A DNA stretch of 64,000 nt from Motiliproteus sp036961355 (GCA_036961355.1 JBALVL010000009.1:1-64000); one strand, 5' to 3'; positions 9,301 to 17,342 are shown, numbered from the stretch's first letter. Notes: generated from the sequence alone by a model not told the origin. A program made the numbers and translations.

Positions 9301-10846
9301 GTCCGATGTAGTGCGCGACGAGGGTGTGATGATCGCCTTTGGCCTAGATATGCTGGGGATTGAACCGGTCTGGAACAGCCGTGGCCTGGTCAAAGGGTTG
9401 AAACGACAAGCACTCGACAACGACCGCGTCCGACGCGATACCGTCTTTACCACCTCAGGCCTGTTCCGCGACTTGTACGGCCAGCAGATGTTGCTGCTTA
9501 ACCGCGCCACCCTGATGGCGCTGGACGCCAGTGCCGACACCATCATCAACGACTACCCCGCGCTGACACTGGCGCTGCAGCAGGCCCTTCGACCACTAGG
9601 AAAACTGGCCAGCGGAGGCGAGGAAAACCTACAACAAAACCAGGTAGCCAGACACTGGGTTAAGCAGGCACGTGCGCTGCTGGCGCAAGGCCATCCGGCG
9701 GATCAAGCCGGCGTCATGGCAAGCCTGCGTGTATTCGGCGACGCCCCCGGCAGCTATGGTGCCGGGATCAACCGACTGGTTGAGCGCTCGGGAGCTTGGG
9801 AGCAGCGATCCGAACTGGCCGATGTCTATCTGCGGCGGCTCGGTCACAGCTACGGGGCAAGCGGTTTCGGCAAACCTGCTGCGCAGGCCTTCCGCACCGT
9901 TTTGTCTGACGTGGAGAACACCTATTTCGGTCGTTCCAGCAACCTCTACGGACTGATCGACAATAACGACGCCTTCGATTATTTCGGTGGTTTAAGCCTG
10001 TCGATCGAAACCCTGACCGGCAAAACGCCCAACAACTTCGTCCTGGATCACTCCAACCCGCAGCAGATCCGTACCCAACCGCTGAGCGTGGCGCTGCGTC
10101 AGGAGCTTAGGGGACGCTTCCTCAACCCAGAGTGGCTACAAGGTTTGATGCAACACGATTACGCCGGTGCCCGCACCATGGGCAGCGAGTTCATCGAATA
10201 CCTGTGGGGCTGGCAAGTAACCAACCCAAGCCTAGTCGGCGACTGGGCTTGGGAAGAGGTGAAAGCGGTGTATCTGGACGACCGTTATGAGTTGCAACTC
10301 GACGAGTTTCTGGAACAGGGCCATAACGTTCACGTTAAAAGCAATATGGTGGCGGTGATGCTAGTCGCTGTCCACAAAGGGTTCTGGCAGGCAGATGCGC
10401 AGACTATCGCCGAACTGGCCGATAAGTTCGCAGAATTAGTCACCGAACATGGCCTACCCGGCAGCGGCCATACCGATCCCGACCACCCGATGTTGCCCTG
10501 GCTGGAGCAGCACCTGAGTGCCGAAAAGTGGCAGGCGTTGGAACAGACCATCAATGCCGCCCGGGGCGAACCCGAACAGCAAAGCCAAAAAGTCCAGCAG
10601 ATCCACCGCCTGACCGAAATTGAGCTGCAGCCGGAGCCAATCAGTCAGGCCGATAAAACCCCACAACAGCAAAACCCGCCGCCAAGCAAACAGCCCGCAG
10701 GTCAACAACCGACGGCAGAGGCCGCCAACGCGCAGCAACCATCCCTCGTCGACAGCTACCCTTGGCAGTGGCCGGCGTTGGCGGTTCTGTTATTCATCAT
10801 AGGCGCCGGTTTCTACCGCGGAATTCGTCACGCCAAAGGAGTGTAA
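6359..10846 (+). CDS. Exported, membrane-anchored CobN/HmuS-like chelatase
   Basis: About 1495 residues of the CobN/BchH large-chelatase family. Family features include the N-terminal receptor-like region with YWQAGGSENTARLFGWVYHHLG and the motif YYNHPPGRHNIGADNLDVP near residue 425. Unlike cytosolic CobN, it begins with a clear signal peptide (MRLLVLALLLLLQ...GWAAG). It ends with a Gln/Pro-rich linker and one hydrophobic helix (WPALAVLLFIIGAGFY) before a basic tail, so the catalytic body should sit in the periplasm, anchored to the inner membrane. A TTG at 6350 is in frame, but the ATG at 6359 has AGGA at 6345-6348. Residues 592-606 are a perfect (Ala-Asn-Ser)x5 repeat. The ExbB-like gene starts 4 bases after its stop. 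No CobS or CobT is present. CobN relatives include the Bacteroidota HmuS haem dechelatase, so corrinoid or haem remodelling is plausible; the substrate is inferred from the riboswitch. Confidence 0.85.
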   Translation: MRLLVLALLLLLQITTPTGWAAGSAPGQSVQSDQTDQPGYLLVLVSQRNAETVAEAARQFNQRYPQLVIKARTDTQLRQQTQQQTTELINNSRAILAMGLYGPSVAELQPLLRQQHKPLLVINSDHRLVKLSRFQNQAVFASDPQLRDISKAHPTNDFDDWLQQQLQQYPNQADWIRARSYWQAGGSENTARLFGWVYHHLGASIQPESPSPTPRLRWLYQGQISVQMPTLSDRPLLAIIDHAGGGRPADAKMLRNLCLQAQQQNDSDCLTALAYWGEAGVDAVEQLKPYAKQLTAVVMLQDFVIGGGEGREAVTEVFRQLNVPVLKAIKLRDRTALERHLSSDGLAQEKVYYQVAMPELQGASQPLVIATAGEKTDDPITGIRLQAIAPLAEGIDTLLARIKRWHTLQTKANSEKRIAIVYYNHPPGRHNIGADNLDVPASLWQILQQLKAAGYNTGKLPASQQVLLDMMQERGVNLPRDAQALKTMSTKITRVPASSYQKWFEKLPASVRREMEFGPFGLLHEQLEAAIEAGKPALAEEALQHTMEEMSHLLEGVDHKARQRALTLLGQLKSCYQSSLSVNPNNANPNSANSANSANSANSANSNKPCMDDALSIISALQKTGIEGLGGWGKAPGKVMTYQNQLLLPGLTFGNIFIGPQPPRGWEINEELLHANLAFPPPHQYLAFYQYLRDSFRADALVHLGRHSTYEFLPRRSVGVAQDDYSRIVAADIPGIYPYIVDGVGEGIQAKRRGLAVMVDHLTPPLKSTPLYDELLQLRQLIESFETSHGSGNQAVANRLVQQIRDKVERLELKDELAESMSAELVIMGISFDEVDDDMLVHEVGHYLTTLQEKFMPLGLHIYGKDWSDQAVEMMLTSMAASDEQQQLEWQQKLRLSPKAETRSLLNGLNGGFIAPGQGNDPIRSPNSLPTGRNFYALDSSLIPSRVAWQLGQQMAEEARSRNLKSNQQNPDKREAMVLWASDVVRDEGVMIAFGLDMLGIEPVWNSRGLVKGLKRQALDNDRVRRDTVFTTSGLFRDLYGQQMLLLNRATLMALDASADTIINDYPALTLALQQALRPLGKLASGGEENLQQNQVARHWVKQARALLAQGHPADQAGVMASLRVFGDAPGSYGAGINRLVERSGAWEQRSELADVYLRRLGHSYGASGFGKPAAQAFRTVLSDVENTYFGRSSNLYGLIDNNDAFDYFGGLSLSIETLTGKTPNNFVLDHSNPQQIRTQPLSVALRQELRGRFLNPEWLQGLMQHDYAGARTMGSEFIEYLWGWQVTNPSLVGDWAWEEVKAVYLDDRYELQLDEFLEQGHNVHVKSNMVAVMLVAVHKGFWQADAQTIAELADKFAELVTEHGLPGSGHTDPDHPMLPWLEQHLSAEKWQALEQTINAARGEPEQQSQKVQQIHRLTEIELQPEPISQADKTPQQQNPPPSKQPAGQQPTAEAANAQQPSLVDSYPWQWPALAVLLFIIGAGFYRGIRHAKGV
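8132..8176 (+). repeat. In-frame 9-bp tandem repeat, five copies
   Basis: GCTAACAGT is repeated five times without a mismatch, preceded by a partial copy at 8124-8131. It encodes Ala-Asn-Ser five times within the CobN-like protein. The unit is a multiple of three, so copy-number change would alter the length of a flexible linker without breaking the frame. Confidence 0.95.
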
Positions 10847-10850
10847 TCAC

Positions 10851-11306
10851 ATGATTCATGGTGTTGTTCTCGGTGCCCTGCACCAATTTGTTGATCTGCT
10901 GCTGTACCCGGTGCTGGCCGCACTGGCGTTGGCCGTAGTGATGACCCTGTGGGAACTGGGGCTGATGCTGGCAGAGCGTTTTGTCACCCTGCCCACCTAC
11001 GCCGAAGGCTGCCAGCAGCGCTTTGGTCAATACGCCAGTCGTCGCCTTGAACGTTCCGACCTGCTCGCCCGCGGCGGCCCCATCCTTGGACTGATGGGCA
11101 CGTTGATTCCGCTGGGGCCGGGCCTGACAGCGCTGGGATCGGGCAATCTCGATATGCTGACTACTGCCCTGACCGTGGCCTTTGATACCACAGTGGTGGG
11201 CCTGCTGGTCGGGCTGATCACCTACTGCATCAGCCGGGTACGACGGCGTTGGTATGAGCACACCTGGACCCAACTGACAGAGAGTAGCAGCCATGAAGCG
11301 ATCTGA
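10851..11306 (+). CDS. MotA/TolQ/ExbB-family proton channel protein
   Basis: A 151-residue membrane protein with about three hydrophobic segments (residues about 10-33, 77-100 and 105-130). The MotA/TolQ signature appears as GPILGLMGTLIPLGPGLTAL, followed by ALTVAFDTTVVGLLVGLITYCI. This family forms proton-conducting stators that energise TonB, TolA or flagellar partners. The gene starts 4 nt after the CobN-like gene and overlaps the DUF2149 gene by 14 nt, so the three are translationally linked. It is shorter than ExbB or TolQ (about 230 residues), as is usual for CobN-associated members. It probably supplies proton motive force to the chelatase (inference). Confidence 0.85.
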   Translation: MIHGVVLGALHQFVDLLLYPVLAALALAVVMTLWELGLMLAERFVTLPTYAEGCQQRFGQYASRRLERSDLLARGGPILGLMGTLIPLGPGLTALGSGNLDMLTTALTVAFDTTVVGLLVGLITYCISRVRRRWYEHTWTQLTESSSHEAI

Positions 11307-11625
11307 GTCTAACAACCCGCCACCGTGGCAGAACGGCCGCTTCAGCGATAGCGACAACGACCCGCTGACCGGCTTTGCCAATATCATGGACGTGATGCTG
11401 GTATTTGCCCTGGGGCTGATGCTGGCCTTGATTTCACAAAGTCAGGAGATGCGCCAGCATTTCCAGATCGACGGCAGCAGGAACGTAGCAGAGGGGCGTG
11501 AACTGGTCGAAGCCCCCAAAGCGATCGAGAACATGATCAACGGCCAAGCCAACGGCATGGAGTCGCTGGGGCAGGTCTACCGTGACCCGGAGTCGGGCAA
11601 GCTGATCCTGGTGGGAGGTCAGTAA
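11293..11625 (+). CDS. DUF2149 protein, ExbD-like single-pass membrane protein
   Basis: A 110-residue protein that fits DUF2149. A short basic N-terminus is followed by DPLTGFANIMDVMLVFALG, one transmembrane helix (about residues 30-50) and a soluble C-terminus that should be periplasmic. Asp33 lies at the start of the helix in an IMDVMLVF context very like the proton-carrying Asp of ExbD and TolR. Together with the ExbB-like gene it overlaps by 14 nt, this suggests an ExbB/ExbD-type pair. Function is unassigned for the family, and the ExbD comparison is my inference from the motif and gene order. Confidence 0.8.
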   Translation: MKRSESNNPPPWQNGRFSDSDNDPLTGFANIMDVMLVFALGLMLALISQSQEMRQHFQIDGSRNVAEGRELVEAPKAIENMINGQANGMESLGQVYRDPESGKLILVGGQ

Positions 11626-11670
11626 ACCATTGGCAGAGATGCCCGCCGGGACGACGAGCGGGGTGCTGAG

Positions 11671-11688
11671 TTAACGCGATCGCGTTAA
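11671..11688. other. Perfect 18-bp palindrome between convergent genes
   Basis: TTAACGCGATCGCGTTAA reads the same on both strands. It lies between the end of the DUF2149 gene and the end of the broken MFS gene, 6 bases from the latter. It has no loop and no T run, so it is not a classic terminator; it could be a protein-binding site. Confidence 0.5.
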
Positions 11689-11693
11689 TCCGC

Positions 11694-12912
11694 TCAAGCA
11701 GCCAGCCCACGGAGCCGGGCCACCGGCCGTTCGTCGATTACGATATGGATCAGCGCAGTCACCAAGGCGACCGCAGCAGCCGACCACCAGACCACCGTAT
11801 AGGCACCGGTCTGGTCGTACAGGTAGCCACCCAGCCAAACTCCCAGAAACGATCCGAGTTGGTGGTTCAAAAATACGATGCCATACAGCGTGCCCATATG
11901 TTTAAGGCCGAACATCTGCGCCACCAGCCCGGAGGTCGGCGGCACTGTCGCCAGCCATAAGAACCCGGTCACCATCGAGAACAGATAAACCGAGGTGGTC
12001 GTTATCGGCACCAGCATAAACAGGGCGATCGCCACCGCCCGCAACGCGTAAATAATCCCCAACAAGCCTTTCTTTGAGTACTTGCCCGACCAAGAGCCAA
12101 ACAGCAGGCAGCCGAAAATATTAAACAACCCGATCAGTGCCAGACTGGTCACCGCAACCGACGTATCAAAGCCCTGGTCAGAAAGGAATGGAGGCATGTG
12201 CACGGTGATAAACGCCAACTGAAAACCGCAGACAAAAAAACCGGCAATCAGCAGCCAGTAATGGGTGTGACCGCGCGCTTCGGTCAGCGCCTGTCTTAAG
12301 GTCTGACTGTCATCTTGTTCGGCGGCCTGAATACGATTCGAATCACCGCCAAACGGCAGCGCCAACAGCAACATCGACAGCGCCCCGCCAGCCAGCCATC
12401 AACAGTAGCGCGGTCTGCCAGCCATAACCGCTAATAAAGCTTTGCGCTACCGGGATCAACAATAGCTGCCCTGCCGAGCCGGCTGCCGTGCCTAAACCCA
12501 GCGCAAAAGCACGTTTTTCGGGTGCCACCATCCGCGCCATGGCCGGCAATACGACACCAAAGCCGGTACCCGCGATCCCCATACCGATCAGTACACCGGC
12601 GCCGATATGCAGACCCCACAAACTGTCAGCGACCGAGGTCACATACAGCCCCAACGCGTACAGTAACGCGCCGATCAACACCGTGCGAGCGGTGCCAAAA
12701 CGATCGGCAAAGGCGCCGGCAATCGGCTGAAACAGTCCCCAACAAAGATTTTGCAACGCCAGCGAGAACGCGAACACTTCCCGACCGTAGCCAAACTCGA
12801 CCGATACCGGTGCCAGAAAAAAGCCCAACGAGGAGCGTAACCCAAAGTTGATCGCCAGTAAGACGCAGGCGCTCACGACCAACAGACTGAGTAATTTAAC
12901 CGGTGTCGACAT
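11694..12912 (-). pseudogene. MFS transporter interrupted by a 4-bp frameshift
   Basis: Two overlapping frames together make one major facilitator. The N-terminal half reads from 12912 (MSTPVKLLSLLVVSACVLL, with AGAFADRFGTARTVLIGALLYALG, about six helices). The C-terminal half ends at 11694 (WLLIAGFFVCGFQLAF to GGYLYDQTGAYT). The break lies at 12387-12398, where GCCA occurs three times in tandem on the plus strand. Removing one GCCA joins the halves as LLLMAGGALSMLLLALPFGG and restores a 404-residue protein of normal MFS length. The halves are otherwise intact, so the change is either very recent or a sequencing error. It resembles the oxalate/formate-antiporter-like MFS group; no substrate is apparent. 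Confidence 0.85.
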
Positions 12913-13051
12913 CGAAGATTCCGCAGTTGATATAAAATAAAAGCGGCACCATAGCCGAATTTACTCTGCAGGTCTTAACCGACGTGTTCAGCCGTTAATA
13001 GATCAATGCGATAGCTGTGCAAGAACGCAGCAGCCGGACAAGCGTGAAGCG

Positions 13052-14368
13052 CTAGTCGACACACTCGACTAGCGTGGCTTGCAGCAATTTGAGCGGAAAG
13101 TGGCAACGGAAGCAGGTGCCATTACCCGGTTCGCTATCGACCTCCAGCAGGCCACCGTGGCGGATCATCACATGCTTAACGATCGCCAACCCCAGCCCGG
13201 TGCCACCCTGTTTCGATGAACGGTCATCGTCGACACGGTAGAAACGTTCTGTCAGCCGTTGCAGGTGCAATTTTTCGATCCCGATACCACTATCGCAGAC
13301 CTCAAAATGGCCACCGTGATCATCAACCCACCAGCGGATATCGATCCGACCCTGTGCCGGGGTGTACTTGACCGCGTTGGTCACCAGATTAGAAAACGCG
13401 CTGTGCAGTTCTTTCTCTTGGCCCAGCAGCAAGAAGCGTTCGTCAGCTTTCAGAATAACCTGCTGCTGTTTCTCCGGCGCCAGCGCAGCCCCCTCTTCCC
13501 GAACATCACGCAGCATTCGGCCAATATCCAGTGGCAACTCATCGACCAGGCTGTCGGTACTCTCCAACCGTGACAGCATCAACATATCGGTGACCAAATT
13601 ACCCATCCGCCGGGCCTGACCTTCCATCTGCTGCAACGCCCGCATCAGCACCGGTTGCTGCTGTTCGACAAACTGATCTTGCAGGGTTTCGATATAGCCG
13701 CTGATCACCGTCAACGGGGTGCGTAGTTCGTGCGAAGCGTTACCCACAAAGTCGCTACGCATCCGCTCAAGCTGATGCAGGCGGGTTACGTCGCGAATCA
13801 GCATCAACCGTTCCGACTGGCCAAACTCGGTCACGGTAAATTGCAGTTTTAACTGGCTGTCGATCGGTGAGGTGAGTTCCAGCGGCTCGTCAAACTGGCG
13901 TAACTCAAGATACCGGGAAAAACGCGGATCACGAATCAGGTTGGTGATCGGTTCACCCATATCACTAGGACGGCGCAATCCCAGCAGCCGTTTAGCGGCC
14001 CGATTCCACCACTCAAGTTCGCCGCTACTGTCGACCATCACCACCGCATCACGCAGCGCGGAGGTCGATACCTGCACCCGACTGATCACCCGTCGTAATT
14101 TGGCTTCCGCTTTACGATGGCGGTTAAGCAAGCGGTACAGCTCATCAAACACGCCGCCCCACAGCCCCCGGCCTTCAGGCACCTCGCGATGATCGCTACG
14201 TTTAAGCCAGCTAATCAGCCGTTGCAGTTGCCAACCGTGCCATAGCAGCAAACCCGATAGCACCAACACCAACGCCCACGCAACCTCACCGACCAGCCAA
14301 CCAATCAGAGCGGCGACAGCGATCAGCAACAATTGGCGTTTGAAAACAAACAGATTCGGCTGATCCAC
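13052..14368 (-). CDS. phoR: Phosphate regulon sensor histidine kinase PhoR
   Basis: A 438-residue kinase. Two N-terminal transmembrane segments (about residues 10-48) are followed by a PhoR-type linker, a PAS domain (about 95-190, LRDAVVMVDSSGELEWWNRAA), the H-box DFVGNASHELRTPLTVISGYIE, an N-box (HSAFSNLVTNAVKYTP) and G boxes (CDSGIGIEKLHL, GTGLGLAIVKHVM). It phosphorylates PhoB under phosphate limitation and is held inactive by the Pst-PhoU complex encoded upstream. It follows phoB by 45 nt on the same strand, the usual phoBR order. Confidence 0.96.
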   Translation of the reverse strand: MDQPNLFVFKRQLLLIAVAALIGWLVGEVAWALVLVLSGLLLWHGWQLQRLISWLKRSDHREVPEGRGLWGGVFDELYRLLNRHRKAEAKLRRVISRVQVSTSALRDAVVMVDSSGELEWWNRAAKRLLGLRRPSDMGEPITNLIRDPRFSRYLELRQFDEPLELTSPIDSQLKLQFTVTEFGQSERLMLIRDVTRLHQLERMRSDFVGNASHELRTPLTVISGYIETLQDQFVEQQQPVLMRALQQMEGQARRMGNLVTDMLMLSRLESTDSLVDELPLDIGRMLRDVREEGAALAPEKQQQVILKADERFLLLGQEKELHSAFSNLVTNAVKYTPAQGRIDIRWWVDDHGGHFEVCDSGIGIEKLHLQRLTERFYRVDDDRSSKQGGTGLGLAIVKHVMIRHGGLLEVDSEPGNGTCFRCHFPLKLLQATLVECVD

Positions 14369-14413
14369 CCGTGGTTAACTCCTACAACGGCGACTGTACT
14401 AAAGGGATCAGCA

Positions 14414-15106
14414 CTACGCGTACTGACTGGAGAAGCGATAACCCATACCACGAACGGTTTGAATCAACGGTGCATGGCCGTCACCCAGCGCTTTTCGCAA
14501 GCGACGGATGTGCACATCGACGGTACGCTCTTCAACATAAACATTGCCGCCCCAAACATAATCGAGTAACTGACCCCGTGAGAAAGCCCGGTCCTGATGG
14601 GTCATAAAGAAGTTTAATAACTTGAACTCAGTCGGCCCCATATCGAGCGGCTGGCCGTCGGCGCTGGCCCGGTGTGAGACTGGGTCCATCGACAGACCGT
14701 TGACCTCTATCACCGCCGCGCTACCCTCGGGAGAGGTGCGCCGTAATACCGCTTTGAGCCGCGCCACCAGCTCTCGTGGAGAGAACGGTTTGGTGATGTA
14801 GTCATCGGCGCCGGCCTCAAGGCCTTTGACCTTATTATCCTCATCGCCTTTAGCGGTCAGCATAATAATCGGGATATCCCCGGTCAGTTGATCTTTCTTG
14901 AGTCGACGCGCCAGCTCAATACCACTGGTACCGGGCATCATCCAGTCGAGCAGAATCAGATCAGGACGATCATCAAGCACCTGCGTCATCGCCTGCTGGG
15001 CGTTTTCGGCCTCGCGACACTCGTAGCCAGCCATCTCCAGTGCCAGGGTCAGCATCTCCCGGATCGGGGCTTCATCATCAACTATCAATACACGCTTAAA
15101 GGACAT
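14414..15106 (-). CDS. phoB: Phosphate regulon response regulator PhoB
   Basis: A 230-residue OmpR-type regulator. The receiver domain carries the acidic pair in VDDEAPIREML, the phosphoacceptor Asp in LILLDWMMPGTSG, and Lys in ITKPFSPRELVARLKAVLRR. The C-terminal winged helix includes RTVDVHIRRLRKALG and IQTVRGMGYRFS. It activates the Pho regulon. A well-formed Pho box with a -10 element lies upstream at 15164-15197, so the gene is probably autoactivated. phoR follows in the same transcription unit. Confidence 0.97.
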   Translation of the reverse strand: MSFKRVLIVDDEAPIREMLTLALEMAGYECREAENAQQAMTQVLDDRPDLILLDWMMPGTSGIELARRLKKDQLTGDIPIIMLTAKGDEDNKVKGLEAGADDYITKPFSPRELVARLKAVLRRTSPEGSAAVIEVNGLSMDPVSHRASADGQPLDMGPTEFKLLNFFMTHQDRAFSRGQLLDYVWGGNVYVEERTVDVHIRRLRKALGDGHAPLIQTVRGMGYRFSSQYA

Positions 15107-15163
15107 TTAGCCGCCTCGGTATCCACGTTCGTAGCGCAGAACGCACTGTTCAACAATCCGGCT

Positions 15164-15197
15164 ATTACAACCTATAAATGTGACAGTTTGGTTACAG
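15164..15197 (-). promoter_or_regulatory. Pho box and -10 element of phoB
   Basis: On the minus strand CTGTAAC-CAAA-CTGTCAC (15180-15197) is a near-perfect tandem PhoB box: 7-bp repeats with a 4-bp spacer. Ten bases downstream is TGTAAT (15164-15169), a 5-of-6 match to the -10 consensus. The spacing is that of PhoB-activated sigma-70 promoters. Confidence 0.88.
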
Positions 15198-15211
15198 TCG
15201 AAGGCGGTTCT

Positions 15212-16096
15212 CTAACCGTTGATCAGTAAATCCAGCAGTAAACCGGTAAAAATCAGCGCGCCAGCCCAGTGATTATTCAGAAAGGCGATAAAACACGCCT
15301 GTGGCTCACGGTCACGGATCAGGTATTGCTGATAGACAAAGGTCACGGCTGCCGCCGCAACACCCAGATAATAGCTGAGTCCAAGCTGTTGCTGCGACCC
15401 TAACAAAACCAACCCGAGCAGTACCATCAACTGCAGCACGCCAACGATCAGTTTATCGGCATCACCGAATAACACGGCGGTCGATTTGATACCTACCTTG
15501 AGATCATCTTCACGGTCGGTCATCGCATACATCGTATCGTAGGCCACCGTCCAGATCAGATTGATGAAGTAGATCAGCCAGGCCTCACGCGGTACCTCAC
15601 CGGTCTGGGCACTAAACGCCATGATGATGCCCCACGAAAACGCCGCCCCCAGCGCCACCTGTGGAAAGTAGGTATAGCGTTTCATAAACGGATAGATCGC
15701 CGCCAACGCCAATCCCACAAACGACAACAGTATCGTCTGCGGGTCGGTAAACAGCACCAGCACGAACGCCAACAAGCACAGCCCGACAAACAGGCCGATC
15801 GCTTCACGGCTAGTCACTAGCCCCGAAGGGAGTGGCCGTAGACGGGTCCGGGCGACATGACCGTCCAGTTTACGGTCGGCAAAATCATTAATCACGCAAC
15901 CGGCCGAACGCATCAAGGTCACCCCCAACACAAAAATCAGCAACAGATCCCAATCCGGCATCCCTTTGGCCGCAATCCACAACGCCCACAGTGTTGGCCA
16001 CAACAGCAGGTAGATACCGATCGGCTTATCCAGCCGCATTAGCGCAACAAAGCCCTGCAACTTGGCTGGAGTCAGTAAAGGCAGTGATAAATTCAT
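15212..16096 (-). CDS. ubiA: 4-hydroxybenzoate octaprenyltransferase
   Basis: A 294-residue polytopic membrane prenyltransferase of the UbiA family, adding the prenyl tail to 4-hydroxybenzoate in ubiquinone synthesis. The first Asp-rich motif is in AGCVINDFADRKLDGHVART and the second in TVAYDTMYAMTDREDDLKVG; both are intact and bind the prenyl diphosphate through magnesium. About nine hydrophobic helices are visible. It lies downstream of ubiC on the same strand with a 137-nt gap, as in other gammaproteobacterial ubiCA loci. Confidence 0.96.
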   Translation of the reverse strand: MNLSLPLLTPAKLQGFVALMRLDKPIGIYLLLWPTLWALWIAAKGMPDWDLLLIFVLGVTLMRSAGCVINDFADRKLDGHVARTRLRPLPSGLVTSREAIGLFVGLCLLAFVLVLFTDPQTILLSFVGLALAAIYPFMKRYTYFPQVALGAAFSWGIIMAFSAQTGEVPREAWLIYFINLIWTVAYDTMYAMTDREDDLKVGIKSTAVLFGDADKLIVGVLQLMVLLGLVLLGSQQQLGLSYYLGVAAAAVTFVYQQYLIRDREPQACFIAFLNNHWAGALIFTGLLLDLLING

Positions 16097-16233
16097 AACA
16101 GGCAGGGTCCGTTAGCACTCAGCGCGAACGCCTAGCGCCGCTAATAAACAGAGGAAAACGCGGGCTATTGTACCGGCAGCAGTGAGTGACACAATAGTGC
16201 TTTTGACGGCAGTTCGTTCGAAGACAACTCTTA

Positions 16234-16824
16234 TTACGAGGGGCTTTTTGCCGGTAGCTGGGGCAGAAATATTTCGCTGACCAGCAGCGGTTTATCATCG
16301 AGCCGAAATACCGAACGACGACCCCAGGCTTGAACCACGGCTGAGGCGCTGGCAGATAAGTGGTTCAAATCGACATCAGCGACTAAGGGTAGCCGGGCAG
16401 TTTCGATGGCACCACGTCGCATCGACAGATCCTTGAATAGCACCTCTCCAAGTGGCCGGGTACCCAGGTGAGCGAGTTTACGATGTCGGCCGGTCAAGGT
16501 TGTTGCCGGTATCAGACTGCGGGCGTGCACCCAGGGTTGGCCACAACCAATCAGTCGAACCTCCCGGATCAGCACCCGCAAACGCGGATCGATCTGCAAT
16601 GCCCGTGCTTCTGATAAGTTTGGATAACCCCAGCCCTGCGAGACCACTTCAACCCGAAAATCACCGTTCGACAACGCCTTGAGTCGTGCGGTCAACGAGC
16701 CGCTATCGAGCAACCAACTGCGCCAATGTCTGGGCAAACGAAAACAGGGGGTGCGGCGGTAGCTACGCCAGCGAACCGCCAGTTGTTGTCGGGGCAGAGG
16801 AGAAAACACGCTCAATATGCTCAA
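16234..16824 (-). CDS. ubiC: Chorismate--pyruvate lyase
   Basis: A 196-residue protein matching UbiC, which releases pyruvate from chorismate to give 4-hydroxybenzoate, the first committed step to ubiquinone. Conserved regions include LDSGSLTARLKAL near residue 40, EARALQIDPRLRVLIREVRLIGCGQPWVHARSLIP in the middle, and LGTRPLGEVLFKD. The catalytic Arg and the C-terminal Glu (VSEIFLPQLP) fall in expected places. It precedes ubiA, whose enzyme uses its product, and is divergent from the HU gene. Confidence 0.93.
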   Translation of the reverse strand: MSILSVFSPLPRQQLAVRWRSYRRTPCFRLPRHWRSWLLDSGSLTARLKALSNGDFRVEVVSQGWGYPNLSEARALQIDPRLRVLIREVRLIGCGQPWVHARSLIPATTLTGRHRKLAHLGTRPLGEVLFKDLSMRRGAIETARLPLVADVDLNHLSASASAVVQAWGRRSVFRLDDKPLLVSEIFLPQLPAKSPS

Positions 16825-16971
16825 AATCGAAGAAGTGGCAGAGAATGCTTGATCTAGGTCCTGCTTTCAAGCGGCAAACCGGCTAGATACCGTATTTTGG
16901 CTTTGCCTTTGCCCTGAGGGCCTGATTTAATGGTTTCATTCATCAAAAACAGATAGACCTCAGGAGAAAAC

Positions 16972-17247
16972 ATGCAAAAATCGGAACTGGTAGCCCAGAT
17001 CGCCGAGCAGGCGGGCCTGACAAAGACCGAAGCCCAAGCCGCTCTAAACGCCATCACTGACGGCATCACCGACGCACTGGTACGTGGTGAGTCTGTCAGC
17101 TTGATCGGATTTGGCACCTTCGAACAGCGCCACCGCGCTGCTCGTCAGGGAAGAAACCCTCAGACCGGAGCGGCCATCCAGATCGCCGCAGCCAACAACG
17201 TTGGTTTCAAGCCCGGTAAAGCACTGAAGGATGCCGTCAATAACTAA
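16972..17247 (+). CDS. hup: HU-family nucleoid protein
   Basis: A 91-residue HU/IHF-type DNA-binding protein. The dimerisation helices (KSELVAQIAEQAGLTKTEAQ) precede the core SLIGFGTFEQRHRAARQGRNPQTG with its conserved arm, and it ends in GKALKDAVNN. It packages and bends DNA non-specifically. The sequence is closer to HupA/HupB-type HU than to IHF. A strong terminator follows at once. GGAG lies just before the ATG as the ribosome binding site. Confidence 0.95.
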   Translation: MQKSELVAQIAEQAGLTKTEAQAALNAITDGITDALVRGESVSLIGFGTFEQRHRAARQGRNPQTGAAIQIAAANNVGFKPGKALKDAVNN

Positions 17248-17274
17248 TCGTTACCGACGCTATTCCGGAATATC

Positions 17275-17300
17275 AAAAAAGAGCCTACGGGCTCTTTTTT
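17275..17300 (+). terminator. Rho-independent terminator after HU gene
   Basis: A6-GAGCC (17275-17285) pairs with GGCTC-T6 (17290-17300) over a TACG loop. It is a textbook intrinsic terminator and may work in both directions. Confidence 0.93.
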
Positions 17301-17342
17301 AGTTTTAAACGAGACGGTTTCTCGCGGTGCGACGCAAGCGGG

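Noticed and set aside
12343..12912. Programmed frameshift in the MFS gene
   Set aside because: There is no slippery heptamer or stimulatory structure of the usual kind; a GCCA slip explains the change exactly.
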